A DNA stretch of 59,304 bases from positions 1 through 59,304 of the forward strand of contig JAAZZB010000060.1 in NCBI GenBank assembly GCA_014239365.1. Reading direction: 5' to 3'. Under the pieces are notes generated by a model. That model was not told the DNA's origin, did no database searches, and worked only from the letters and a program-made list of their open reading frames with translations. Made by a program: the position numbers and the translations under genes. This document shows positions 25,916 to 34,653 of this stretch, one piece after another. Source of the DNA: Verrucomicrobiia bacterium. Lineage in GTDB: Bacteria; Verrucomicrobiota; Verrucomicrobiia; Limisphaerales; UBA1100. Positions within the stretch are counted from its first letter, which is position 1. Every line of letters begins with the position of its first letter.

Positions 25916-26602
25916 ATGACTTCTAGCACCGCCACCTCGCTTGCCGACGAAACCTACCACGCCATTCGTAAACACGTGGCCACCGGGCATTGGCCGCCGG
26001 GGATGCGGTTGGTGAATCGCAAGCTCGGGGCCGAGTTGGGCGTGAGTATGGTTCCGGTGCGCGAGGCGCTGAATCGGTTGGCGAGTGAGGGGCTTGTGGA
26101 GCACGTGCCCGGCGCGGGGGCGTTTGTGCGGCGGTTGGATCGTAAACAGATTGTGCAGCTTTATGCGTTGCGCGAGCAGCTTGAGTGCTTTGCTGCGCGC
26201 GAAGCGGCAGCGCGCATTCGGCCGGATCAATTGGTGCAATTGGAAAAACTCTGTGCGGATTGGCGGACGTTGCTCGGGCGCATCCGGCAAAGCAAAGGCG
26301 GCACGGCAACGGCGGCGGTGTTGCGACGGTGGCTGGATAATGATTTGAAATTTCACCGCGTGCTCATTGAGGCGGCGGATAATCCGTGGCTGACCAAATC
26401 GGTAATGGATTTGCGGATGCTCTCAGTAGTGGCGCGCAATAAACCGGGTGCGTTGCCGTTGGATTCCGCCGAGCGCACGCATCGTGACCACGAAAAACTG
26501 GTGACGGTTTTAGGCAAGGGAAGCGCAGAAGAGGCCGAGCGTTTGATGCGCCGTCACGTGAGTGATGGGTGCGAATTTATTTTAAGCCATTTGGAGGAAT
26601 GA
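25916..26602 (+). CDS. GntR (FadR/FCD subfamily) transcription regulator
   Basis: 228 residues from ATG at 25916. The winged-helix N-terminus is ETYHAIRKHVATGHWPPGMR ... LGVSMVPVREALNRLASEGL ... GAGAFVRRLD. The C-terminus is an all-helical FCD effector domain with candidate metal ligands (DNDLKFHRVLIEAADNPW; ERTHRDHEKL; MRRHV). It probably responds to a sugar acid or amino sugar such as N-acetylneuraminate and controls the downstream genes. Its stop codon overlaps the ATG at 26599 of the next frame, so it is the first gene of the sialic-acid operon. Confidence 0.88.
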   Translation: MTSSTATSLADETYHAIRKHVATGHWPPGMRLVNRKLGAELGVSMVPVREALNRLASEGLVEHVPGAGAFVRRLDRKQIVQLYALREQLECFAAREAAARIRPDQLVQLEKLCADWRTLLGRIRQSKGGTATAAVLRRWLDNDLKFHRVLIEAADNPWLTKSVMDLRMLSVVARNKPGALPLDSAERTHRDHEKLVTVLGKGSAEEAERLMRRHVSDGCEFILSHLEE

Positions 26603-26604
26603 TC

Positions 26605-29217
26605 ATGAAACATTTTTTTGCTGCATTGGTTTTTTTGAGTGTCTCGGTGATGGCCGAGGATGAGGCTCGTCTTGCGTTCAAGGCACTGCCCGATTTGCCG
26701 GACGCTATCGGCGTGGCGGGGCCATTTGTGGGCGTGCACAATGACGCGCTGATCGTGGCCGGTGGCGCGAATTTTCCCGTGCCCGCAGGCGGGGATTTGT
26801 GGGAGGTGCCGAAGGTGTATCACGACAAAGCGTGGGTGCTTGTGCGCAAGGGAGATGGCTACGAATGGAAAACCGGTTTCACATTGGCAAAGCCTGTGGG
26901 CTACGGAATGTGCGTTTCGACTGAGAAAGGCGTCGTGTGCATCGGCGGCCAAACGGGCGAGGCGATTTATTCGGATGTGTTTCGGTTGGAGTGGGATGCG
27001 AAAGCGGAAACACTGAAACAAACGAAATTACCTCCATTGCCTGAGGCGTGCACCGGCGGCGCGGCGGCGTTGATTGGCAATGTGGTTTATGTGGCGGGCG
27101 GGCAGAGTGGCGCGGGGCTGAACACGGCCACGAAGAATTTCTGGCGATTGGATTTGGCGGCAGAAAAAATGGACTGGGAAAAGCTCCCGCCGTGGCCGGG
27201 GCCGGAACGGGCGTTTAATCAAATGGTGGCGCAGCACAACGGGCGCGAGATGTGTCTGTACGTTTTCGGCGGACGTCGGCAGGACGCGAAAGTCGAAGGC
27301 ATCGCGGGGATCATCGCGATGAATGATGTTTATGAGTTTAGTCCGACTCGTCATAAAAGCGGCAAGGCCGAGGCGTGGCGGAAACGCAAGGCATCGCCGA
27401 AACCGATTATGGCGGGCACGGCTGTGGCGGTGGGGCAATCGCACGTGTTCGTGGTGGGCGGTGCGGATGGCGAAGGGCTTAAAAAAATCGCGGCGGACGT
27501 GGAGTTTGTGAAAACGCATCCGGGCTTTCCCAAGCGCGCGTGGGCGTATCACACGATCACGGATACTTGGATTGACGCCGGGCCGTTGCCGGCAAATCAC
27601 GTAACGACGCCCGCGGTGAAATGGGGCGACGACATCATCATCGCCAGTGGCGAAATCAAACCGCGCGTGCGCAGCGCGAAGGTGTGGCGGCTCACGCCCA
27701 TCGAAAATAATAAACCGTTCGGCGCCATTAACTTCACCGTGCTCGCGTTGTACTTACTGGCGATGGTCGGCGTGGGCGTGTGGTTCATGCGCAAAAACAA
27801 AACCACGGACGACTACTTTCGCGGCGGCCAAAACATCCCGTGGTGGGCCGCGGCCTGTTCGATTTACGCCACGATGCTCAGCTCGCTGACGTTTGTGGCG
27901 TTGCCGGCACTGGTGTACGCCACCGATTGGTTGCTCTACATCGGCATGCTGATGATCCCCGCCGTGGCACCGCTGGCGATTTATGGCGCGATGCCGTTCT
28001 TCCGGCGCATCGATGCCACGAGCGCGTATGAATATCTCGGCAAACGCTTCAGTCGGCCAGTGCGTCTTCTCGGCAGCGGACTCTTCACGCTGTTTCACAT
28101 TTCCAGAATGGGCATCGTGATGGCGCTCACGGCGCTGGCGCTTTCCGCCGTCACGCCGCTTTCGCCGTGGCAAAGTGTTCTGATTATGGGCGTGCTGTGC
28201 TTGATTTATTGCACGATGGGCGGCGTGGAGGCGGTGATTTGGACGGACACAATCCAAACGGTGGTGCTGCTCGGCGGCGCACTGGTTTGTGTATTTTACA
28301 TAATCGGCGGCGTGGACGGCGGCTTTGGCGGCGTGCTCGACCTCGCGAACGCGAATGACAAAATGACTTTGGTGAATCTCGATTTCAGTCCGGACAGTTT
28401 CACCGTGCTCGCGTTGTGGGTCATCATTCTTGGCGGCTTCGGCCAGAACCTTTCGAGCTACACTTCCGATCAAGCCGTGGTGCAGCGGTACATGACCACT
28501 AAAAGCACCGCTGCTGCCGCGCGCTCTATTTGGGCAAATGGAATATTGGCGGTGTTCGGATCGCTGCTGTTTTTCTTCATCGGCACGGGCTTGTATGCTT
28601 TTTACAATTCCAATCCGGCACAACTCAATCCGACGATTCAAAACGACCAAATTTTCCCGATGTTTATCGCCACTGAATTACCCGTCGGCATCGCGGGCCT
28701 CATCGTGGCCGGCATCTTTGCGGCCGCGCAATCGACGGTGTCCACCAGTATGAACTCCACCGCCACCACATTGGTCACCGATTTTCTGCGTCCGTTTAAT
28801 CGTTGCGACAGCGAGGCGGGTTATTTGAAAGCCGCGAAAGTGCTAACGCTAGTGATGGGCGTGCTCGGCACGATGGCGGGGTTACTTTTTATCAGCCCGG
28901 AAATTCGTTCGTTGATGAGCGAGTATTTCAAAGTCATCGGAATGTTTATGGGCGCGCTCGGCGGATTGTTTTTGCTGGGCATCCTCACCACTCGCGCCCA
29001 CGCGCGCGGTGCGTTCATCGGACTGCTCGGCGGCGTGGCCGTGATGATTTGGATTTGGCGCGCCACAGAAACCAACGGATATCTTTATTCCCTCATCGGT
29101 ATTGTGTCGTGCCTGTTCATTGGCTATGCGGCGAGCGCGCTGATTCCAGCCGCACAAACCAATTTGGAAAATCTAACGTTACATACATTAAACAGGAAGA
29201 ATTCAACAAATGTTTAA
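26605..29217 (+). CDS. NanM-type Kelch mutarotase fused to sodium:solute symporter
   Basis: 870 residues. ATG at 26605 follows GGAGG by seven bases and is preferred to ATG at 26599. The signal peptide (HFFAALVFLSVSVMA) leads into a six-bladed Kelch propeller, residues about 22-368, of the N-acetylneuraminate epimerase/mutarotase type (LPDLPDAIGVAGPFVG, LIVAGGANFP, VVYVAGGQSG, CLYVFGGRR, HVFVVGGAD). From residue 373 a sodium:solute symporter begins (FTVLALYLLAMVGVGVWFMR, TTDDYFRGGQNIPWWAAACS), with 12-14 helices. The propeller would be periplasmic and would supply the anomer that the transporter carries, so epimerisation and Na+-driven uptake are coupled in one chain. SSS-family sialic-acid transporters are known. 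The end overlaps the next gene by eight bases. Confidence 0.9.
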   Translation: MKHFFAALVFLSVSVMAEDEARLAFKALPDLPDAIGVAGPFVGVHNDALIVAGGANFPVPAGGDLWEVPKVYHDKAWVLVRKGDGYEWKTGFTLAKPVGYGMCVSTEKGVVCIGGQTGEAIYSDVFRLEWDAKAETLKQTKLPPLPEACTGGAAALIGNVVYVAGGQSGAGLNTATKNFWRLDLAAEKMDWEKLPPWPGPERAFNQMVAQHNGREMCLYVFGGRRQDAKVEGIAGIIAMNDVYEFSPTRHKSGKAEAWRKRKASPKPIMAGTAVAVGQSHVFVVGGADGEGLKKIAADVEFVKTHPGFPKRAWAYHTITDTWIDAGPLPANHVTTPAVKWGDDIIIASGEIKPRVRSAKVWRLTPIENNKPFGAINFTVLALYLLAMVGVGVWFMRKNKTTDDYFRGGQNIPWWAAACSIYATMLSSLTFVALPALVYATDWLLYIGMLMIPAVAPLAIYGAMPFFRRIDATSAYEYLGKRFSRPVRLLGSGLFTLFHISRMGIVMALTALALSAVTPLSPWQSVLIMGVLCLIYCTMGGVEAVIWTDTIQTVVLLGGALVCVFYIIGGVDGGFGGVLDLANANDKMTLVNLDFSPDSFTVLALWVIILGGFGQNLSSYTSDQAVVQRYMTTKSTAAAARSIWANGILAVFGSLLFFFIGTGLYAFYNSNPAQLNPTIQNDQIFPMFIATELPVGIAGLIVAGIFAAAQSTVSTSMNSTATTLVTDFLRPFNRCDSEAGYLKAAKVLTLVMGVLGTMAGLLFISPEIRSLMSEYFKVIGMFMGALGGLFLLGILTTRAHARGAFIGLLGGVAVMIWIWRATETNGYLYSLIGIVSCLFIGYAASALIPAAQTNLENLTLHTLNRKNSTNV

Positions 29218-32200
29218 ACAATTAAAATTAACATGCATCATTTTGGCGTTCGCATCGGCATGTGTCACGGCGGACTCACTCAAATCAGGTTTTGAAAAAA
29301 CCAAGCCGGCGGAGATTCGCGAGATCATTACTCCAGCCGGAACATGGCAGGCAGCGGCGGGCCACGCGGAGGTGACGGCGCAGTTTCAATTCACCGGCAA
29401 ACAGTCTCTGCATATTTTTGGCGGGAAAGAACGGCGGGTTGAATTCACGCCGGTGGCCGCGATCAAGTTGCCCGGCAAACTGGTGTTTCAGGCAGAGCGC
29501 TGGACGTCGCGCAGTCCGTTTTCGTTTCGCGTGGAAGAGTTGCTGGATGGTAAGTGGGTGGAAATTTTTAATGGCGACCGGGCAGTGGTGGTCGGGCGTG
29601 GCTTCAAGAGTCGCGTGGTGATTCCCTTGAAACGCAATCCTGAGCGCCTGCGATTTACCTGCACCAGTCCGGAACGCTCCGGCATTCTGATTGACGATGT
29701 GGTGTTGATTCCTGCGTCGATCCAAAAAATCACCGGCATCACAGTGGAAGACGTTCAAGTGCCGGTGCTGGTCGGCCAACAAAGGAATCCATTGCTGCGC
29801 GTGCGAGTAGAAACAACCGGTGCAATCAAGCCGATGGCCTTGACTGAGTTTGCCGCGTTGTTGGCCGGTACGATCAAAGCCGAAGATTTGGATAATGTGG
29901 AGTGCTTCGCATCTGGCGTGTCTCAAAACTTTTCTGATGCAAAGCCGTTCGGAGTATCAGCCAATGGCACGATGGGCGCTCACCGCATCAGAGGTGAACG
30001 AACACTCGAAGAAGGGGTAAACTATTTCTGGCTGTCGGTGAAGCTCGCGGAGAAGGCCAATATTGATCGCACGCTAAAAGCCTCGTGCGCGTCTCTGAAA
30101 TTTTCCAACGGCAAGATTCATAAACCGCAAGCGGCCACCGGCGCGGTGCATCGTCTCGGCGTGGCGGTGCGTCAAGGCGGGCAGGGCGGAGTGAACACGT
30201 GCCGCATTCCCGGACTGGCCAGCACGCCGAAGGGCACATTGATTGGTGTGTACGATTTGCGGTATCGCGGTGGCGGGGACTTGCCGGGCGATATTGATGT
30301 GGGAATGTCGCGCAGCACCGACGGCGGCCAAACGTGGGAACCGGTGCGCGCGATTATGGATATGGGCCGCGACCGCAGATGGCGCTACGATGGCATCGGT
30401 GATCCGGCGGTTTTGGTGGATCGCAATACCGGCACGATTTGGGTGGCGGCGACATGGAGCCATGGCAATCGCTCGTGGCTCGGCTCCGGGCCCGGGATGT
30501 CTCCGGAGGAGACTGGCCAATTTATGCTCGTGCGCAGTGATGACGACGGCGTGACATGGTCGAAGCCCATCAACATCACTTCGCAAGTGAAGAAGCCGGA
30601 ATGGTGTTTCATTTTGCAAGGCCCCGGCAAGGGCATCACGATGGCCGATGGCACGATAGTTTTTGCCGCGCAATATCAGGATCCGCCCAACAAACGCCGC
30701 CTGCCGCACTCAACAATTATTTATTCAAAAGACCACGGCAAAACTTGGCACGTCGGCACGGGTGCGTATGACGACACCACCGAGGCGCAGGTCGTGGAGA
30801 TTGAGCCGGGCGTGTTGATGCTCAATTGCCGTTACAATCGCCAAAGCGCCCGCGTAGTGATGGTGACGCGCGATATGGGCAAAACTTGGCAGCCGCATCC
30901 CACCAACCGCAAGGCGCTCATCGAGCCGCGCGCGTGCATGGCCAGCCTCATCAGCATCGACGGCGAGCGCAAAGGCAAGCCCGGCGCGCGCCTGTTGTTC
31001 TCGAACCCCAACAGCTTGCGCGGGCGCAATCACATCACGATAAAAGCATCCAACGACCGCGGGCTCACGTGGCCGAAGGAATCGCAGCTGCTGCTCGATG
31101 AATGGGGCAGCGCGGGCTATTCCTGTATGTCGATGATCGATGACGAAACCGTCGGCATCCTCTACGAAGGCAGCCGCGCGCATATGACGTTCCAGCGCGT
31201 GAAGCTCAAGGACATCGCCAGCGTCGCGCCCAAAAAGACCGCGAGCAAAAAACCCAACGTGCTGCTCATTGTCTCGGAGGACAACGGCCCCGAACTGGGC
31301 TGCTACGGCGATCCCTACGCGCGCACGCCGCATCTCAATCGCTTGGCCCGCGAAGGTGTGCGCTTCGCCACGGCGTGGGTTCCGTACTCGGTTTGCAGCC
31401 CGTCGCGCGCCTGTTTTCTCACGGGGCGCTATCCGCATCGCAATGGCCAACTCGGCCTCGCGACGCATAAATTCGCGATGTACGAAAAATGGCCGAACCT
31501 TTTTTCGTTACTCAAGTCCGCCGGTTATCGCACGGCGTTGCTCGGCAAAATTCATGTGAATCCCACGAGCGCATTCCCGCTCGACCGCCATTGGAATCCC
31601 TCATCGTCCATTAGTTTTGGCAAGCGCGATGTGCGGCGCATTGCCGCCGAGGCCGGCAAATTTATGCGCGAGGCCGACGCGCCGTTTGTGATGTCGGTCA
31701 ATTATCCCGACGCCCATTATCCGCTGCATCGCCAGCTCAACGGCTTGCCGACGTTCCCGCAAACCGCCGATGACGTGAAAACCCTCCCGTGGATTGGCGT
31801 GGACACAAAGCGCCTTCGCGGCCACGTCGCCGATTATTACAACTGCCTCTCGCGGCTGGACACCGGCGTCGGCTTGCTGCTCGAGGAATTGGAAAACAGC
31901 GGCAAAGCCGACAACACGCTCCTCATTTACATCGGCGACCACGGTGCGCAGTTTTCGCGCGGCAAAACCTCCGTGTACGAGGGCGGTCTACGCGTGCCGT
32001 TCATCGTCCGCTGGCCCGGCCACACCAAAGCTGGTCACGTGGCGAATGAATTGGTTTCGTCGCTCGACATTTTGCCGACCGTGTTGCAGGCCACCAACGT
32101 GAAGCCGCCCGCCGGGCTCGATGGGCACGCGTTGCAGCCATTGCTCGAAGGTCGTTTTGTGAAATGGCGCGAGCATCTTTTCGCGCACAAGATGGGCAGC

Positions 32201-32671
32201 GCCGCGCATTTTTATTATCCGCAGGCCGCCATCCGCGATGCGCGCTACAAACTCATCGCCAACCCGCTGCGCCGACCCAATCCGCCCGCGCAGATCTACA
32301 CCGACAACAGTGGCGTATTTTTCATTGCTGGAACTCGCAAAGACGAAGTGGCCGCCGCCAGTGCGCTCATCCAAGAAGCATACGCCACTTACCATAATCC
32401 GCCGCCCGTCGAGCTGTACGATTTGCAAACCGATCCGTACGAATTCAAGAACCTCGCCAACGACCCCGAGCACGCCGCCCCGCTAAAACGGCTGCAATCG
32501 CGTCTGCGCCAATGGCAGAGTGACATCGGCGATCTGATGGCCGATCCCGCTGCACTGGCGCGTTACACGAAAGAAAACGATGAAGCCAACTCAATGAAGC
32601 CGCACTTGGCATATCGGCGCGATAAAAATTTCCGATGGCGTTACCTTGATTGGATGAAGCCTAAACTGTGA
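29210..32671 (+). CDS. Sialidase-sulfatase fusion, secreted
   Basis: 1153 residues. After the signal peptide come about 290 residues of beta-rich N-terminal domains typical of bacterial sialidases. The sialidase propeller starts at the RIP motif (VNTCRIPGLASTPKGTL, about residue 331) and has five Asp boxes: STDGGQTW (369), SDDDGVTW (442), SKDHGKTW (506), TRDMGKTW (553) and SNDRGLTW (614). Catalytic positions look complete: Asp in GVYDLRY, Glu in TTEAQVVE, Arg in NCRYN and SLRGRN, nucleophilic Tyr in AGYSCMS. From about residue 680 a type I sulfatase follows (KPNVLLIVSEDNGPELGCYG) with formylglycine motif C-S-P-S-R at Cys729 and YIGDHGAQFSRGK. It would cleave terminal sialic acids and remove sulfate from the same glycan. 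The stop overlaps the GTG of the next gene. Confidence 0.93.
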   Translation: MFKQLKLTCIILAFASACVTADSLKSGFEKTKPAEIREIITPAGTWQAAAGHAEVTAQFQFTGKQSLHIFGGKERRVEFTPVAAIKLPGKLVFQAERWTSRSPFSFRVEELLDGKWVEIFNGDRAVVVGRGFKSRVVIPLKRNPERLRFTCTSPERSGILIDDVVLIPASIQKITGITVEDVQVPVLVGQQRNPLLRVRVETTGAIKPMALTEFAALLAGTIKAEDLDNVECFASGVSQNFSDAKPFGVSANGTMGAHRIRGERTLEEGVNYFWLSVKLAEKANIDRTLKASCASLKFSNGKIHKPQAATGAVHRLGVAVRQGGQGGVNTCRIPGLASTPKGTLIGVYDLRYRGGGDLPGDIDVGMSRSTDGGQTWEPVRAIMDMGRDRRWRYDGIGDPAVLVDRNTGTIWVAATWSHGNRSWLGSGPGMSPEETGQFMLVRSDDDGVTWSKPINITSQVKKPEWCFILQGPGKGITMADGTIVFAAQYQDPPNKRRLPHSTIIYSKDHGKTWHVGTGAYDDTTEAQVVEIEPGVLMLNCRYNRQSARVVMVTRDMGKTWQPHPTNRKALIEPRACMASLISIDGERKGKPGARLLFSNPNSLRGRNHITIKASNDRGLTWPKESQLLLDEWGSAGYSCMSMIDDETVGILYEGSRAHMTFQRVKLKDIASVAPKKTASKKPNVLLIVSEDNGPELGCYGDPYARTPHLNRLAREGVRFATAWVPYSVCSPSRACFLTGRYPHRNGQLGLATHKFAMYEKWPNLFSLLKSAGYRTALLGKIHVNPTSAFPLDRHWNPSSSISFGKRDVRRIAAEAGKFMREADAPFVMSVNYPDAHYPLHRQLNGLPTFPQTADDVKTLPWIGVDTKRLRGHVADYYNCLSRLDTGVGLLLEELENSGKADNTLLIYIGDHGAQFSRGKTSVYEGGLRVPFIVRWPGHTKAGHVANELVSSLDILPTVLQATNVKPPAGLDGHALQPLLEGRFVKWREHLFAHKMGSAAHFYYPQAAIRDARYKLIANPLRRPNPPAQIYTDNSGVFFIAGTRKDEVAAASALIQEAYATYHNPPPVELYDLQTDPYEFKNLANDPEHAAPLKRLQSRLRQWQSDIGDLMADPAALARYTKENDEANSMKPHLAYRRDKNFRWRYLDWMKPKL

Positions 32672-33411
32672 ATTATAAAGCAACATTCGAGGAGGACGGT
32701 TTTGTGGCCGTGCCGGGTTTTTGCGATGCCGACGAACTGCAAACCATCGAGGCCGCGTTGGCGCGGTTCATTGCGGAGCGTGTTCCGGACTTGCCCGCCG
32801 AGCACGTTTTTTATGAGGACAAGACTGATGCGAACACGCTGAAACAAATCCAGCGGATGCACGAGCACGACGATTTTTTTGGTGAGTTTTTCGATGGCAA
32901 ACCCAAGCGCTTGGCCGAGGAATTGTTGGGCGAACCAGTGGTCGGGAAAAATTTGCAGTATTTTAATAAACCGCCAGCGCTTGGCCAAGCGACGCCGCCG
33001 CATCAGGATGGATTTTACTTTATGCTCGAGCCGTGCCGCGCGCTGACGATGTGGATGGCGCTCGATGTGGTGGACGAAGAAAATGGCTGCGTGCGTTATG
33101 TGCGCCACTCGCACACGCGCGGGATGCGTCCGCACGGCCGCACCGAAACGCTCGGCTTCTCGCAAGGCATCACCGACTTTGGCCAAGCTGCAGATTCAGA
33201 AAACGAAGTGGCGTGCCCCGCGCAGCCCGGCGATTTGTTGGCGCACCACGCATTGTCCATCCATCGCGCCGAAGCAAACAACAGCACCACGCGTACGCGG
33301 CGCGCATTGGGGTTTATTTTTTATGGTGAAAGCGCCCGCGAAGACCTCGCCGCACACAATGCCTATCAAGCCAAGCTCAGCACGGAGATGGAAGTAGCCG
33401 GGAAAATTTGA
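32668..33411 (+). CDS. PhyH-family Fe(II)/2-oxoglutarate dioxygenase
   Basis: 247 residues from a GTG that overlaps the preceding stop (GTGA), so translation is coupled. The fold is phytanoyl-CoA dioxygenase-like: YKATFEEDGFVAVPGFCDAD at the start, the iron ligands HxD in ATPPHQDGFYFML, the distal His in HALSIHRAEANNS, and the 2-oxoglutarate Arg in TRTRRALGFIFYG. There is no signal peptide, so it acts in the cytoplasm. Its place inside the sialic-acid operon suggests it modifies the imported sugar; oxidative removal of an O-methyl group is one chemically sensible possibility, but this is inference. Confidence 0.85.
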   Translation: MNYKATFEEDGFVAVPGFCDADELQTIEAALARFIAERVPDLPAEHVFYEDKTDANTLKQIQRMHEHDDFFGEFFDGKPKRLAEELLGEPVVGKNLQYFNKPPALGQATPPHQDGFYFMLEPCRALTMWMALDVVDEENGCVRYVRHSHTRGMRPHGRTETLGFSQGITDFGQAADSENEVACPAQPGDLLAHHALSIHRAEANNSTTRTRRALGFIFYGESAREDLAAHNAYQAKLSTEMEVAGKI

Positions 33412-33413
33412 AA

Positions 33414-34568
33414 ATGAAAAATCGATACAAACAAAACATAGTGCTGCTGGCTTTGCTGGCGGCGGGTTCATTGTCGGCAGCGGAAGCGCAGCCGCGCGGG
33501 TACACGATTCCGACGATTGATTTGTAGGCGCAAAAGCATCGGCAAATTGTTGTCGATCGCGAGAAGGGCCAGTACCTCGGGCATCCGACGACGGTGCTGT
33601 TGGAGGACGGCAAGACGATGCTGATCGTCTACCCAAAGGGGCACGGGAAGGGCGGCATTGTTTACAAGCGTAGCGCTGACGGCGGCAAAACGTGGAGTAA
33701 GCGACTGCCCACGCCGGCGAGTTGGGCGACGAGTCGCGAGGTGCCGACGCTGCATCGCGTGGTGGATGCGAAGGGCAAGAAGCGGCTCATTATGTGGAGC
33801 GGCCTTTATCCGGCGCGCTTGGCGGTGAGTGAAAATGACGGCGCGAAATGGAGCGAGCTGAAACCGGCGGGCGATTGGGGCGGCATCGTGGTGATGGGTT
33901 GTCTAGAAGAACTCAAAACCGGCAAGGGACATTATATGGCGATGTTCCACGACGACGGGCGGTTTTTTGCGAAAGGCGGCAGGCTCGCCAGGCCGATTGT
34001 GTTTAATTTGTACAAAACTTTTTCCAAAGACGGCGGACTGACGTGGTCGAAGCCGGAAAGTATTCTTGCGCGCTCCGACGTGCATTTGTGCGAGCCGGGA
34101 ATTATTCGGTCGCCAAACGGCAAACAGTTGTGCGTGTTGTTGCGTGAAAACAGCCGTCGCAAAAACTCGTTTGTGATTTTTTCAAACGACGAAGGCAAGA
34201 CATGGACGAAACCGCGCGAACTCCCCGCCTCGCTCACGGGCGATCGTCACACCGGCAGATACACCGCCGATGGTCGGTTGTTTATTTCCTTTCGAGATCG
34301 TACTCACAAAAGCCCCACGCCGGGAGATTGGGTCGCGTGGGTTGGCACGTATGACGACATCGCAAAAGGCCGCGAAGGCCAATACCGCGTGCGGTTGATG
34401 GATAACACCAGAGGGGCCGACTGCGCTTATCCGCCGGTGGAAGTGCTGCCCGACGACACCATCGTGACCACCACTTACGGCCATTGGACGAAGGGCGAGT
34501 CGCCGTACATCGTCAGCGTGCGCCTCAAGCTCAGCGAACTCGACGCGATGGCGAAGAAGAAAAAGTGA
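33414..34568 (+). pseudogene. Secreted Asp-box sialidase-like protein interrupted by in-frame TAG
   Basis: ATG at 33414, two bases after the PhyH stop, starts a good signal peptide (NIVLLALLAAGSLSAAEAQP). The same frame hits TAG at 33525-33527 (codon 38) and continues open as QKHRQIVVDREKGQYLGHPT to 34568. The body is a sialidase-like propeller with Asp boxes SADGGKTW, SENDGAKW, SKDGGLTW and SNDEGKTW. No clear RIP arginine motif is present, so it may not be a canonical sialidase. TAG is used as a normal stop elsewhere in the window, so recoding is unlikely. A single C-to-T change (CAG to TAG) explains the interruption. Without readthrough, the only frame left starts near GTG 33594 and lacks a signal peptide. 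Confidence 0.8.
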
Positions 34569-34576
34569 ACCCAGTG

Positions 34577-34653
34577 TTAACCACAGATTGCGCAGATTCA
34601 CGCAGATGAAAACTCACAAAAAAATCTGCGTAGCTCTGCGTAATCTGTGGTTT
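34577..34653. repeat. Interspersed palindrome overlapping a gene start
   Basis: Arms TTAACCACAGATT and AATCTGTGGTT with inner CGCAGA/TCTGCG pairing. It matches the copy at 37578-37655 over most of its length, including the shared upstream CCAGT(G/A). The ATG at 34606, inside the repeat, is the start of the sulfatase/esterase fusion, and the repeat encodes its first 16 or so residues. Confidence 0.85.

Noticed and set aside
33525..33527. TAG recoded as an amino acid in this organism
   Set aside because: Other genes in the window end properly at TAG (for example at 6878 and 40572), so a general recoding is not supported.
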